5,010 nt of DNA, taken from the NCBI GenBank assembly GCA_017438085.1, contig JAFRWH010000259.1, positions 1 to 5,010 of the forward strand, given 5' to 3'. Every line of letters starts with the position of its first letter. Positions within the stretch are counted from its first letter, which is position 1. Made by a program: the position numbers and the translations under genes. The notes below the pieces were generated by a model. The model saw nothing but the letters and a program-made list of their open reading frames with translations, did no database searches and was not told the origin of the DNA. Below are positions 1 to 5,010 of this stretch, in pieces. This stretch comes from Bacillota bacterium (GTDB lineage Bacteria; Bacillota_A; Clostridia; Peptostreptococcales; Anaerovoracaceae).

Positions 1-2
1 CT

Positions 3-497
3 AAGATCATGGCCAAGGCAGGCCAGGTGATGCTGCGCTACGGGCTCAAGTACAATGACGCCTACCAGCTCTACGGCAAGTACGTCCAGGGCTGGGGAGA
101 CAGCCACAAAGAGTATAAATTCGAGGCTGTAAAGGACGGACAGGTGGTGGAGACCGTTGTAAAGAGCGCCTCCAACTCCCGCCATCTTGACTGCGACGTG
201 AGCGCCCCCATGGACGAGGACGGTTGCTTCATCCTCAAGGAGGAAAACAGCTATGACGCCTCTGCCATCCGGGTGACCATGCAGGACCAGAACGGCAACC
301 AGCTCTTCTTCCTGAACGAAAGCGTGGTGCTTGAGGCTGAAGGCCCCATAGAGATCATAGGGCCGGAGATAATGCAGCTCCGAGGCGGGGCCGGCGGGAC
401 CTATGTACGGACCACAGGAAAGCCCGGCAAGGCCAGCCTGACCCTCAGAGCCGCAGCGGCCAGCCCCGTGGTCATAAGCTTTGATATCAGGGCTTGA
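3..497 (+). CDS. Glycoside hydrolase family 2 (beta-galactosidase-like), C-terminal fragment
   Basis: This is the 3' end of a gene that begins before the window; 164 residues are visible and the frame is open to the edge, so the ATG at base 9 is probably an internal Met. The segment LRYGLKYNDAYQLYGKYVQG, followed by a beta-rich stretch (YKFEAVKDGQVVETVVKSA), and later EGPIEIIGPE and LRGGAGGTYVRTTGKPG, match my memory of the C-terminal Ig-like domains of long GH2 beta-galactosidases. The catalytic TIM barrel with its two glutamates would lie upstream and cannot be seen. The family hydrolyses beta-linked sugars such as beta-galactosides or beta-glucuronides; the exact substrate cannot be read from this end. 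No secretion or anchoring signal follows the domain. The gene ends with TGA, and a strong terminator starts 24 bases later, so it is transcriptionally separate from the transporter downstream. GH2 is fairly sure; the beta-galactosidase activity is inferred. Confidence 0.8.
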   Translation, partial: KIMAKAGQVMLRYGLKYNDAYQLYGKYVQGWGDSHKEYKFEAVKDGQVVETVVKSASNSRHLDCDVSAPMDEDGCFILKEENSYDASAIRVTMQDQNGNQLFFLNESVVLEAEGPIEIIGPEIMQLRGGAGGTYVRTTGKPGKASLTLRAAAASPVVISFDIRA

Positions 498-521
498 TCG
501 TTTATCGTCAATAAGCTATAT

Positions 522-552
522 TAGCAGGACTGTCTTCATGACAGTCCTGCTA
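522..552 (+). terminator. Rho-independent terminator of the GH2 gene
   Basis: A perfect 13-bp inverted repeat (522-534 with 540-552, arms TAGCAGGACTGTC and GACAGTCCTGCTA) encloses a 5-base loop, TTCAT. It is followed by the T-rich stretch CTCTTTTAT. It lies 24 bases after the stop codon of the GH2 gene. The U tract is interrupted by a C, but the stem is long and perfect. Confidence 0.88.
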
Positions 553-597
553 CTCTTTTATAGTACAATTTTGTTTTCATCAATTGCCAAAAAGCGG

Positions 598-626
598 TTG
601 ACTTTTACCCCCCAAGGCCTTAAACT
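598..626 (+). promoter_or_regulatory. Candidate sigma-A promoter for the ABC importer operon
   Basis: TTGACT (598-603) matches the -35 consensus at 5 of 6 positions. After exactly 17 bases comes TAAACT (621-626), which matches the -10 consensus at 4 of 6. It sits downstream of the GH2 terminator and upstream of the transporter on the same strand, where a promoter is needed. If used, transcription would start near base 633 and give a leader of about 240 nt. This is a pattern match only. Confidence 0.35.
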
Positions 627-632
627 GCACTT

Positions 633-876
633 GCTTTTATTTTTCAGATGAAGGTTCCCGGTACATGACCGGGGGTACCAATTGGGAGTTGATAGTTCCA
701 AAATGCAGAAAACCAAATACTTTAAGGCTTGTCCGGGCATGAGGAAGCCCGGTGCCGCAGTTCCTGCAGGACCCGCAGCCAGATCCAATGGCCTTGGTAG
801 ATTATAGATCTGAAAACAGCAGCGCAGCGCATTTTGCCTGGGCTTTTTGTGTTTATATAGAGAGGTAGTTACAGAA
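633..876 (+). other. Gene-free leader with several inverted repeats
   Basis: No convincing gene is seen on either strand between the GH2 terminator and base 877; reading frames here are shadows or short. The stretch holds hairpin-forming repeats: CCCGGT/ACCGGG (657-662 with 668-673, 5-base loop), CCGGGC/GCCCGG (733-738 with 747-752, 8-base loop), the palindrome CCTGCAGG (763-770), and CAGATC/GATCTG (780-785 with 807-812) enclosing CCAA/TTGG. A GCCTGGGC followed by five T residues lies at 836-848, about 15 bases before the ribosome binding site. This could be a structured 5' leader controlling the importer, but I could not match it to a riboswitch class or a T-box. Confidence 0.3.
862..866 (+). 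promoter_or_regulatory. Ribosome binding site of the ABC ATPase gene
   Basis: GAGGT (within AGAGGTAG) lies 10 bases before the ATG at 877. It supports that ATG over an in-frame TTG at 847, which lies upstream of this site and would add ten residues before the usual ABC N-terminus (MIEIRHLRKEY). Confidence 0.65.
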
Positions 877-1980
877 ATGATCGAGATCAGACACCTTAGG
901 AAGGAGTACGACAACGTCACTCCGCTAAAGGATGTAAACATGACCATCAATGACGGAGACGTGATAGCCGTTATCGGACCCTCGGGGACCGGCAAGTCCA
1001 CACTGCTCCGCTGCATCAACATGCTGGAGACACCCACCTCCGGCGAAGTGATCGTGGACGGCCAGGTAATTAACGACGGCAAGTGCGACCTGAACGAAGT
1101 CCGCAAGAAGATGGGCATGGTATTTCAGTCCTTCAATCTCTTCGGTCATCTGACCGTTATCGAAAACATCATGAACCCGCAGATCACTCTGCTGGGAAGA
1201 AGCCGCCAGGAAGCCTACGACAAGGCCATGGATCTGCTGGACAAGGTAGGTCTCTGGGCTAAGGCTCTGAACTACCCCGACGAGCTTTCCGGCGGACAGC
1301 AGCAGCGTATCGCCATAGCCAGAACTCTGGCCATGGATCCGGAGATCATACTCTTCGACGAACCTACCTCCGCTCTGGACCCCTCCATGATCGGTGAAGT
1401 TCAGTCCATCATCCGCATGATAGCCAAGACCGGCCGCACAATGATGATAGTCACCCACGAGATGGACTTCGCAAAGAAGATCAGCAACCGCGTCATCTTC
1501 ATGGACGGCGGCGAGATCTACGAGGAAGGCACTCCCAAGGAGATCTTCGAAAATCCCAAGAAGGAAAAGACCATACGCTTCATCAAGCGCCTCAGCTCCC
1601 TCTCCTACCGCATCGAGAGCCGCGACTTCGACTTCGAGGCTGTGGCTGCAGAGCTTCAGCTCTACGCAGAGAAGCTGCTCATCGAAAACGACCGTACCTC
1701 CAAGGTACAGATCGCGCTGGAAGAGATCTGCATGAACAACCTCTTCCTGAACGAGGAGGAGCCCAATATCTACGCAAGCATCGATTACTCCGAGAAGAGC
1801 GACGTTCTGACTCTGGAGCTCAAGTACAAGGGCACTCACTACGACCCCACCACCTCCGAAAACGTGCTGTTCAACGCAATGCTGGCAGAACCCACCACTA
1901 CCATGGTGGACGAGGTGCTGGAGGATTCCCCCAAGTGGTATAACAACCATACCGCTATCAGCCTGAGATGGGAGGACTAA
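877..1980 (+). CDS. Polar amino-acid ABC transporter ATPase with C-terminal GHKL/RsbW-like domain
   Basis: The 367-residue cytoplasmic protein powers the importer encoded by the next gene. Residues 1 to about 240 are a complete ABC ATPase of the polar amino-acid uptake family (GlnQ/HisP type): Walker A GPSGTGKST (34-42), Q-loop Gln84, signature LSGGQQQR (137-144), Walker B IILFDEP (157-163, catalytic Glu162), D-loop SALDP (165-169) and switch His194. Such ATPases are normally about 240-250 residues long. Here about 125 more follow. Residues about 250-366 resemble an anti-sigma/SpoIIAB-type GHKL fold: a long helix with an N-box-like ALEEICMNN (Glu283, Asn287), then strands with a KGTHYDP segment (318-324) where active members have D-x-G-x-x-F-D-P. 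The Asp expected for adenine contact appears to be Tyr317, and no glycine-rich lid motif is seen, so ATP binding there is doubtful. It may sense or regulate; this is inferred. Start chosen by the ribosome binding site. Ligand specificity cannot be read from this subunit. Confidence 0.92.
   Translation: MIEIRHLRKEYDNVTPLKDVNMTINDGDVIAVIGPSGTGKSTLLRCINMLETPTSGEVIVDGQVINDGKCDLNEVRKKMGMVFQSFNLFGHLTVIENIMNPQITLLGRSRQEAYDKAMDLLDKVGLWAKALNYPDELSGGQQQRIAIARTLAMDPEIILFDEPTSALDPSMIGEVQSIIRMIAKTGRTMMIVTHEMDFAKKISNRVIFMDGGEIYEEGTPKEIFENPKKEKTIRFIKRLSSLSYRIESRDFDFEAVAAELQLYAEKLLIENDRTSKVQIALEEICMNNLFLNEEEPNIYASIDYSEKSDVLTLELKYKGTHYDPTTSENVLFNAMLAEPTTTMVDEVLEDSPKWYNNHTAISLRWED
1970..1975 (+). promoter_or_regulatory. 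Ribosome binding site of the binding protein-permease gene
   Basis: GGGAGG lies inside the last codons of the ATPase gene, 8 bases before the ATG at 1984. This fixes the start upstream of the in-frame TAG and shows that the signal-peptide segment belongs to the gene. No comparable site precedes the next possible start, GTG at 2167. Confidence 0.85.
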
Positions 1981-1983
1981 GCC

Positions 1984-3555
1984 ATGAAGAGAATCAACGA
2001 CATGACAAATAAGCGCAGATTTGCCGCAGTCACAGCCCTGCTCCTTATCATCGCGCTGGCTCTGCCCCTGATGGCCTATGCAAGCTCTGCGGAGGAGATG
2101 ATCCCCAAGAACGGCATCAGCACCATCAAGCAGCTGGATAATTAGAAGATCGGCGTACAGACCGGCGTGCTCTACGAGGACGAGATCAAGGACGAGATCG
2201 AAGGCGAAGAATGGGCTTACTACAAGATGCCCAACGACATGATCCCCGCTCTGGAGTCCAACAAGATCGATGCTTATCTGATCGAAGAAGTAGGCTTCTA
2301 CGCCCAGCGCTACGAACATCCCGAGCTTATGCGCCTGGAGGAAAAGGCCGGCGAGAGCCAGTTCGCGGTCATTATCGGAAACAACGAAAAGCAGGAGCGC
2401 CTTTATAAGGAGATGGAAGAATTCATCGCTGAAGGCAAGGCCTCCGGCTGGCTGGATCAGCTTTACGATTACTGGGTAAAGAACTGGAACCCCAACACCT
2501 GCAAGATCGAGAACGTCCCCACCACCACCGGTGAGAACGGCAGCGTCATAATCGCCATCGAAGGCGGCTACGAGCCATTCTCCTTCGAGTCCAATGGCGA
2601 GTTCTCCGGTTACGACGTGGAATTCATGATGAATTTCTGCGCAAAGTACGGTTATCAGTGGGACTTCTGGGCAATGGAATTCGACTCCATTGCTCCCGGC
2701 GCCATCGCAGGCAAGTACGACTTCGGCATGAACATCGTCGTTGACGAGGAGAGAGCCGAAAACTCCGTGCTGACTGACTGGTACTATGTATGCGACCTGG
2801 TATTCGTAGTCGAGGGCGAGTATGAGAGCGAACTTGGCTTCTTTGAGCGCCAGGTAGACGCCTTCAACAAGACCTTCATCAGGGACAGCCGCTGGAGACT
2901 GTTTGCCGAAGGTATGGGAAGGACCCTGTTCATTACCGTAATGTCCATAGTCTTCGGCACCCTGCTGGGCTTTGCAGCTTACATGGCCTGCCGCCACGGA
3001 AACAAGCTGGCCAACGGAGTCACAAACTTCATCAACTGGCTGATCGAAGGCATACCTACCGTAGTATTCCTTATGATACTGAGCTTCGTGGTATTCGGCA
3101 GTTCACACCTTTCCGGAACATGGATCTCCATCATAGGCTTCTCCTTCATCTTCGGATGCGGAATGTATGGCATGCTGCAGGTGGGCTTCGGAGCCATCAG
3201 CAGAGGACAGTTCGAAGCTGCAACAGCCATGGGCTACAGCGACACCCAGAGCTTCTTCCGCATACTGCTGCCCCAGGCTGCTCAGCACTTCCTGCCCATC
3301 TACAAGAGCAATGTGGTGAGCCTCATCAAGGAGACCTCCGTTGTCGGCTACATCGCCGTAATGGACCTGACCAAGATGGGCGACCTGGTAAGAAGCCGCA
3401 CCTACCTGGCTTTCTTCGCTCTTATAGCCGTGGCCGTGCTCTACTTCCTTATGGAAGCCGTGCTGGTCGCCATTGTCAACCGTGTACAGATAAAGGTAGA
3501 CCCGCGCCGCCGCTCCCAGGACAAGATACTTGAAGGCATCGTGGTAAAAGAATAG
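1984..3555 (+). CDS. Fused amino-acid binding protein-permease of ABC importer, interrupted by in-frame TAG
   Basis: Read through the TAG at codon 54, this is a 523-residue fusion. Residues 1-33 are a signal peptide (basic MKRINDMTNKRR, hydrophobic core, AYA site at 31-33). Residues about 45-170 match the second half of a family 3 solute-binding protein (KIGVQTG, 55-61; NKIDAYLIEE, 93-102, where Glu101 replaces the ligand-binding Asp of HisJ). Residues about 186-278 match the first half (YEPFSF, GYDVEF, DEER with Arg257 at the carboxylate-binding position). The halves are thus in swapped order. Residues about 300-510 are the permease, with five predicted helices (about 311-335, 349-372, 379-400, 442-460, 474-498) and the EAA loop EAATAMG (411-417) that docks on the ATPase. 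A basic tail (DPRRR) fits a cytoplasmic C-terminus. It starts 3 bases after the ATPase gene and ends before a terminator. A polar amino-acid substrate is inferred. Without readthrough, only 53 residues are made; a start at GTG 2167 would lack the signal peptide. Confidence 0.87.
2143..2145 (+). other. In-frame amber (TAG) codon inside the binding protein-permease gene
   Basis: The frame from ATG 1984 meets TAG at codon 54, between LDN and KIGVQTG. Reading resumes at once and stays open for 469 more codons with conserved motifs. In relatives this spot is usually basic (pattern L-x-G-K-K-I-G-V), so TAG is one base away from AAG (Lys) or CAG (Gln). TAG also serves as the normal stop for this gene (3553-3555, just before its terminator) and for the reductase gene, so TAG is not simply a sense codon in this genome. 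Confidence 0.9.
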
Positions 3556-3568
3556 TATTTAAGACACG

Positions 3569-3599
3569 AAAAACCGCGCCCGGGAAAGGCGCGGTTTTT
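3569..3599. terminator. Bidirectional rho-independent terminator between convergent genes
   Basis: A perfect 12-bp inverted repeat (3569-3580 with 3588-3599, GC core CCGCGCC/GGCGCGG) closes a 7-base loop, CGGGAAA. It is flanked by an A run on the left and a T run on the right, so it has a U tract on both strands. It lies 13 bases after the permease stop and about 80 bases after the reductase stop on the other strand, and can end both transcripts. Confidence 0.92.
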
Positions 3600-3681
3600 T
3601 ATATTATATTATCGGGATTGGATGATCCGGGGATCACCACTATACTCCGCTGCAGGAGACTACTTTGAAGATCCTCCGGAT

Positions 3682-4815
3682 CTAGGCGAGCTTTGCTGAA
3701 AAATCCGCAAGGACCTCCGAGATCTTTATCTGCTGCGGGCAGACCTGCTCACAGCTTCTGCACTGCAGACAGGCCTGAGGACGTTTTTCCTCCGGGAGCG
3801 CGCTGAGCGCCATAGGAGCAATGAACCCGCCTCCGGTGTAAGCATGCTCGTTGTACAGGGAAATCAGAGCCGGGATATCCAGACCCTGCGGGCACTGACT
3901 CACGCAGTAGTGGCAGGCTGTGCAGGGAACAGTACCCACAGACAGCATCTTATCAGCGATCCCGAGCAATGCTGATAGTTCTTCTTCGTTCAGCTTTTTA
4001 TCTTCGGAGAAGGTCACCAGGTTTTTTTCAAGCTGTTCCTGATTGGACATTCCGGAAAGTATCATCGTTACGGAAGGGATGCTCTGCAGGAAGCGGAATG
4101 CCCATGCGGGGATCTCCTCATCAGGACGAAGAGCCTTCAGCTCAGCTTCGTACTCCGGCGCAAGCTTTGCCAGTTTGCCGCCGCGAAGGGGTTCCATCAC
4201 CCATACCGGAATATCCCATTCATTCAGCAGATCGACCTTTTCTTTGCCGTGCTGGAATGTCCAGTCAAGGAAATTAAGCTGGAGCTGGCAGAACTCCATA
4301 TCCTTGCCATAAGCCTCCAGAAAGCGCTTAAGCACATCCATTCCACCGTGGCAGGAAAAACCGAGATGACGGATACGGCCGTTCCTTTTCTGCTCCATGA
4401 GGTAGCTGTAGATGCCGTACTTTTCATCGTCCAGATAAGCGTCGATATTCATCTCGCAGACATTGTGGAAGAGGTAAAAATCGAAATAGTCCACGCCCAG
4501 CTTTTCCAGCTGACGCTCGAATATCTCCTCCACCTTGTCCCAGTTGGAGGCTGCATAGCCGGGGAACTTGGTGGCAAGATAGAAGCTTTCCCTCGGATAA
4601 GCTGACAGAGCTCGGCCCATGATAAGTTCCGAATTGGATCCATGATAGCCCCATGCTGTGTCGTAGTAGTTGATGCCATTCTTCATGGCGGTATCCACCA
4701 TCCGGAACGCAGCCGGCTCGTCTATCCTGGAGTCATCTCCGTCTATCACCGGAAGGCGCATGGCGCCAAAGCCCAGTGCCGAAAGCTTCATTCCCTGAAA
4801 ATCTCTGTAGATCAT
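3682..4815 (-). CDS. Aldo/keto reductase with C-terminal 2x[4Fe-4S] ferredoxin domain (COG1453 type)
   Basis: The 377-residue protein is predicted to be a cytoplasmic NAD(P)H-type oxidoreductase. Residues 1 to about 285 form the aldo/keto reductase TIM barrel, opening with KLSALGFGAMRLP. The full catalytic tetrad is visible: Asp52 and Tyr57 (YDTAWGY), Lys83 (LATKF) and His117 (YLFHN). Residues about 290-370 form a ferredoxin-like module with two clusters of Cys-x2-Cys-x2-Cys-x3-Cys-Pro: Cys298/301/304/308 and Cys349/352/355/359, each able to hold one [4Fe-4S] cluster. This layout and length are typical of the COG1453 group, common in strict anaerobes; its substrates are largely unknown, so none is assigned. 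The start is firm: AGGAGG lies 8 bases upstream of the ATG. The gene ends with TAG. A gene for a probable regulator ends 27 bases upstream on the same strand, suggesting co-transcription. Confidence 0.93.
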   Translation of the reverse strand: MIYRDFQGMKLSALGFGAMRLPVIDGDDSRIDEPAAFRMVDTAMKNGINYYDTAWGYHGSNSELIMGRALSAYPRESFYLATKFPGYAASNWDKVEEIFERQLEKLGVDYFDFYLFHNVCEMNIDAYLDDEKYGIYSYLMEQKRNGRIRHLGFSCHGGMDVLKRFLEAYGKDMEFCQLQLNFLDWTFQHGKEKVDLLNEWDIPVWVMEPLRGGKLAKLAPEYEAELKALRPDEEIPAWAFRFLQSIPSVTMILSGMSNQEQLEKNLVTFSEDKKLNEEELSALLGIADKMLSVGTVPCTACHYCVSQCPQGLDIPALISLYNEHAYTGGGFIAPMALSALPEEKRPQACLQCRSCEQVCPQQIKISEVLADFSAKLA

Positions 4816-4823
4816 TTTTCTGT

Positions 4824-4829
4824 CCTCCT
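4824..4829 (-). promoter_or_regulatory. Ribosome binding site of the aldo/keto reductase gene
   Basis: On the minus strand AGGAGG (4829-4824) stands 8 bases before the ATG at 4815-4813. It is a near-perfect Shine-Dalgarno site and decides the start. Confidence 0.88.
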
Positions 4830-4842
4830 GTTTATATAACTT

Positions 4843-5010
4843 TTATCTGATCCTGTTTTTATGTGCCCGGATCAGGAAATCCATGCGGTCTACTTTTCTC
4901 TGACTCTGATGCATCTCATCCACAAGCCCGCAGCGCTGTATCTTCATCTGATGTATCATCTCTTCGAACTGCCCTGATTCGTACAGAGCGCAGATCGCGG
5001 CGCTGGCATC
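4843..5010 (-). CDS. C-terminal fragment, probable MerR-family transcriptional regulator
   Basis: The minus strand is open from the right edge to a TAA at 4845-4843, giving the last 55 residues of a protein. The segment is almost entirely helical and charged. The pattern QMKIQRCGLVDEMHQSQRKV followed by DRMDFLIRAHKNRIR resembles the C-terminal dimerisation helix of small MerR-type regulators of Clostridia, which often read L-x-D-E-x-H-x-x-Q-x-x-[IV]-D-x-[LM]-D-[FY]-L-I. The DNA-binding domain would lie beyond the window, so the family call is tentative. It ends 27 bases before the reductase start, in the same direction and with no clear terminator between, so it probably shares a transcript with the reductase and may control it. 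Coding is supported by the open frame ending just before the reductase ribosome binding site and by base composition like that of its neighbour. Confidence 0.55.
   Translation of the reverse strand, partial: DASAAICALYESGQFEEMIHQMKIQRCGLVDEMHQSQRKVDRMDFLIRAHKNRIR
4847..4875. repeat. 7-bp inverted repeat at the 3' end of the regulator gene
   Basis: CTGATCC (4847-4853) and GGATCAG (4869-4875) form a perfect inverted repeat with a 15-base spacer. It overlaps the last codons of the putative regulator, just upstream of the reductase ribosome binding site. It could be an operator or a weak processing hairpin, but it lacks a GC-rich stem with a U tract, so it is not called a terminator. Confidence 0.3.

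Noticed and set aside
633..850. Known riboswitch or T-box in the leader (ZTP-like GCCTGGGC near 836; GGTGCCGC near 751 as a T-box; cobalamin-like GCCCGGTG)
   Set aside because: Each is only a short word. The other conserved blocks of those RNAs (for example GTGACTGG of ZTP, the full T-box sequence with a following terminator, or the B12 box) were not found.
854..859. TATATA just before the ATPase ribosome binding site as a -10 box
   Set aside because: No -35 element is found 16-18 bases upstream, and the transcript would begin inside or after the ribosome binding site.
847..876. Ten-residue N-terminal extension of the ATPase from a TTG start
   Set aside because: The ribosome binding site lies inside the extension and points to ATG 877. 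The family's proteins begin at M-I-E-[IV].
558..1118. Minus-strand open frame of 186 codons across the leader and ATPase start
   Set aside because: It runs antisense into the conserved Walker A region, shows no recognisable domain, and has no ribosome binding site. It is treated as a shadow.
2143..2145. Genome-wide reassignment of TAG to glutamine
   Set aside because: TAG ends the permease gene directly before its terminator and also ends the reductase after a natural C-terminus, so it functions as a stop here.
2167..2169. GTG 2167 as the true start of the binding protein-permease
   Set aside because: No Shine-Dalgarno site precedes it. The upstream in-frame part encodes a good signal peptide behind a strong ribosome binding site, and a start here would cut into a conserved strand (KIGVQTG).
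925..2997. A 690-codon open frame on the minus strand across both importer genes
   Set aside because: It is antisense to two clearly conserved genes, gives low-complexity residue runs (L, V, G, H), and has no ribosome binding site. It results from codon bias on the plus strand.
3103..3533. Short frames on both strands inside the permease segment
   Set aside because: They overlap the conserved EAA loop and membrane helices in other frames and show no independent coding signals.

Overview
The window looks like chromosomal DNA of a gut-type anaerobic Bacillota (Clostridia-like). The reasons are strong AGGAGG-type ribosome binding sites, rho-independent terminators, moderately high GC, an amino-acid importer of a type I associate with anaerobic gut bacteria, and an aldo/keto reductase with two [4Fe-4S] cluster motifs. 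The taxon is an inference; no marker gene is present.

Layout. (1) Bases 1-497 (+) hold the C-terminal end of a large glycoside hydrolase family 2 enzyme (beta-galactosidase-like), closed by a strong terminator at 522-552. (2) Bases 553-876 are a gene-free leader with a candidate promoter at 598-626 and several inverted repeats. (3) Bases 877-3555 (+) are a compact two-gene operon for a polar amino-acid ABC importer. The first gene is an ATPase that carries an extra C-terminal domain resembling an RsbW/SpoIIAB-type (GHKL) ATPase fold. The second, starting 3 bases later, fuses a signal peptide, a solute-binding domain whose two halves are in swapped order, and a five-helix permease. This second gene has an in-frame TAG at codon 54 (2143-2145), but its reading frame is otherwise intact. 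(4) Bases 3569-3599 are a terminator that works in both directions between convergent genes. (5) Bases 3682-4815 (-) encode an aldo/keto reductase with a C-terminal ferredoxin-like domain (COG1453 type). (6) Bases 4843-5010 (-) are the 3' end of a gene 27 bases upstream of the reductase, probably a MerR-type regulator, likely in the same transcript.

The ATPase and the fused binding protein-permease together contain every part of an importer: extracellular binding domain, permease (presumably a homodimer) and ATPase dimer. The most interesting points are the degenerate GHKL-like domain on the ATPase, the half-swapped binding domain, and the internal amber codon. The amber codon means the importer is newly inactivated, recoded or suppressed, or misread in the sequence. 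The reductase and its putative regulator form a separate unit on the opposite strand.
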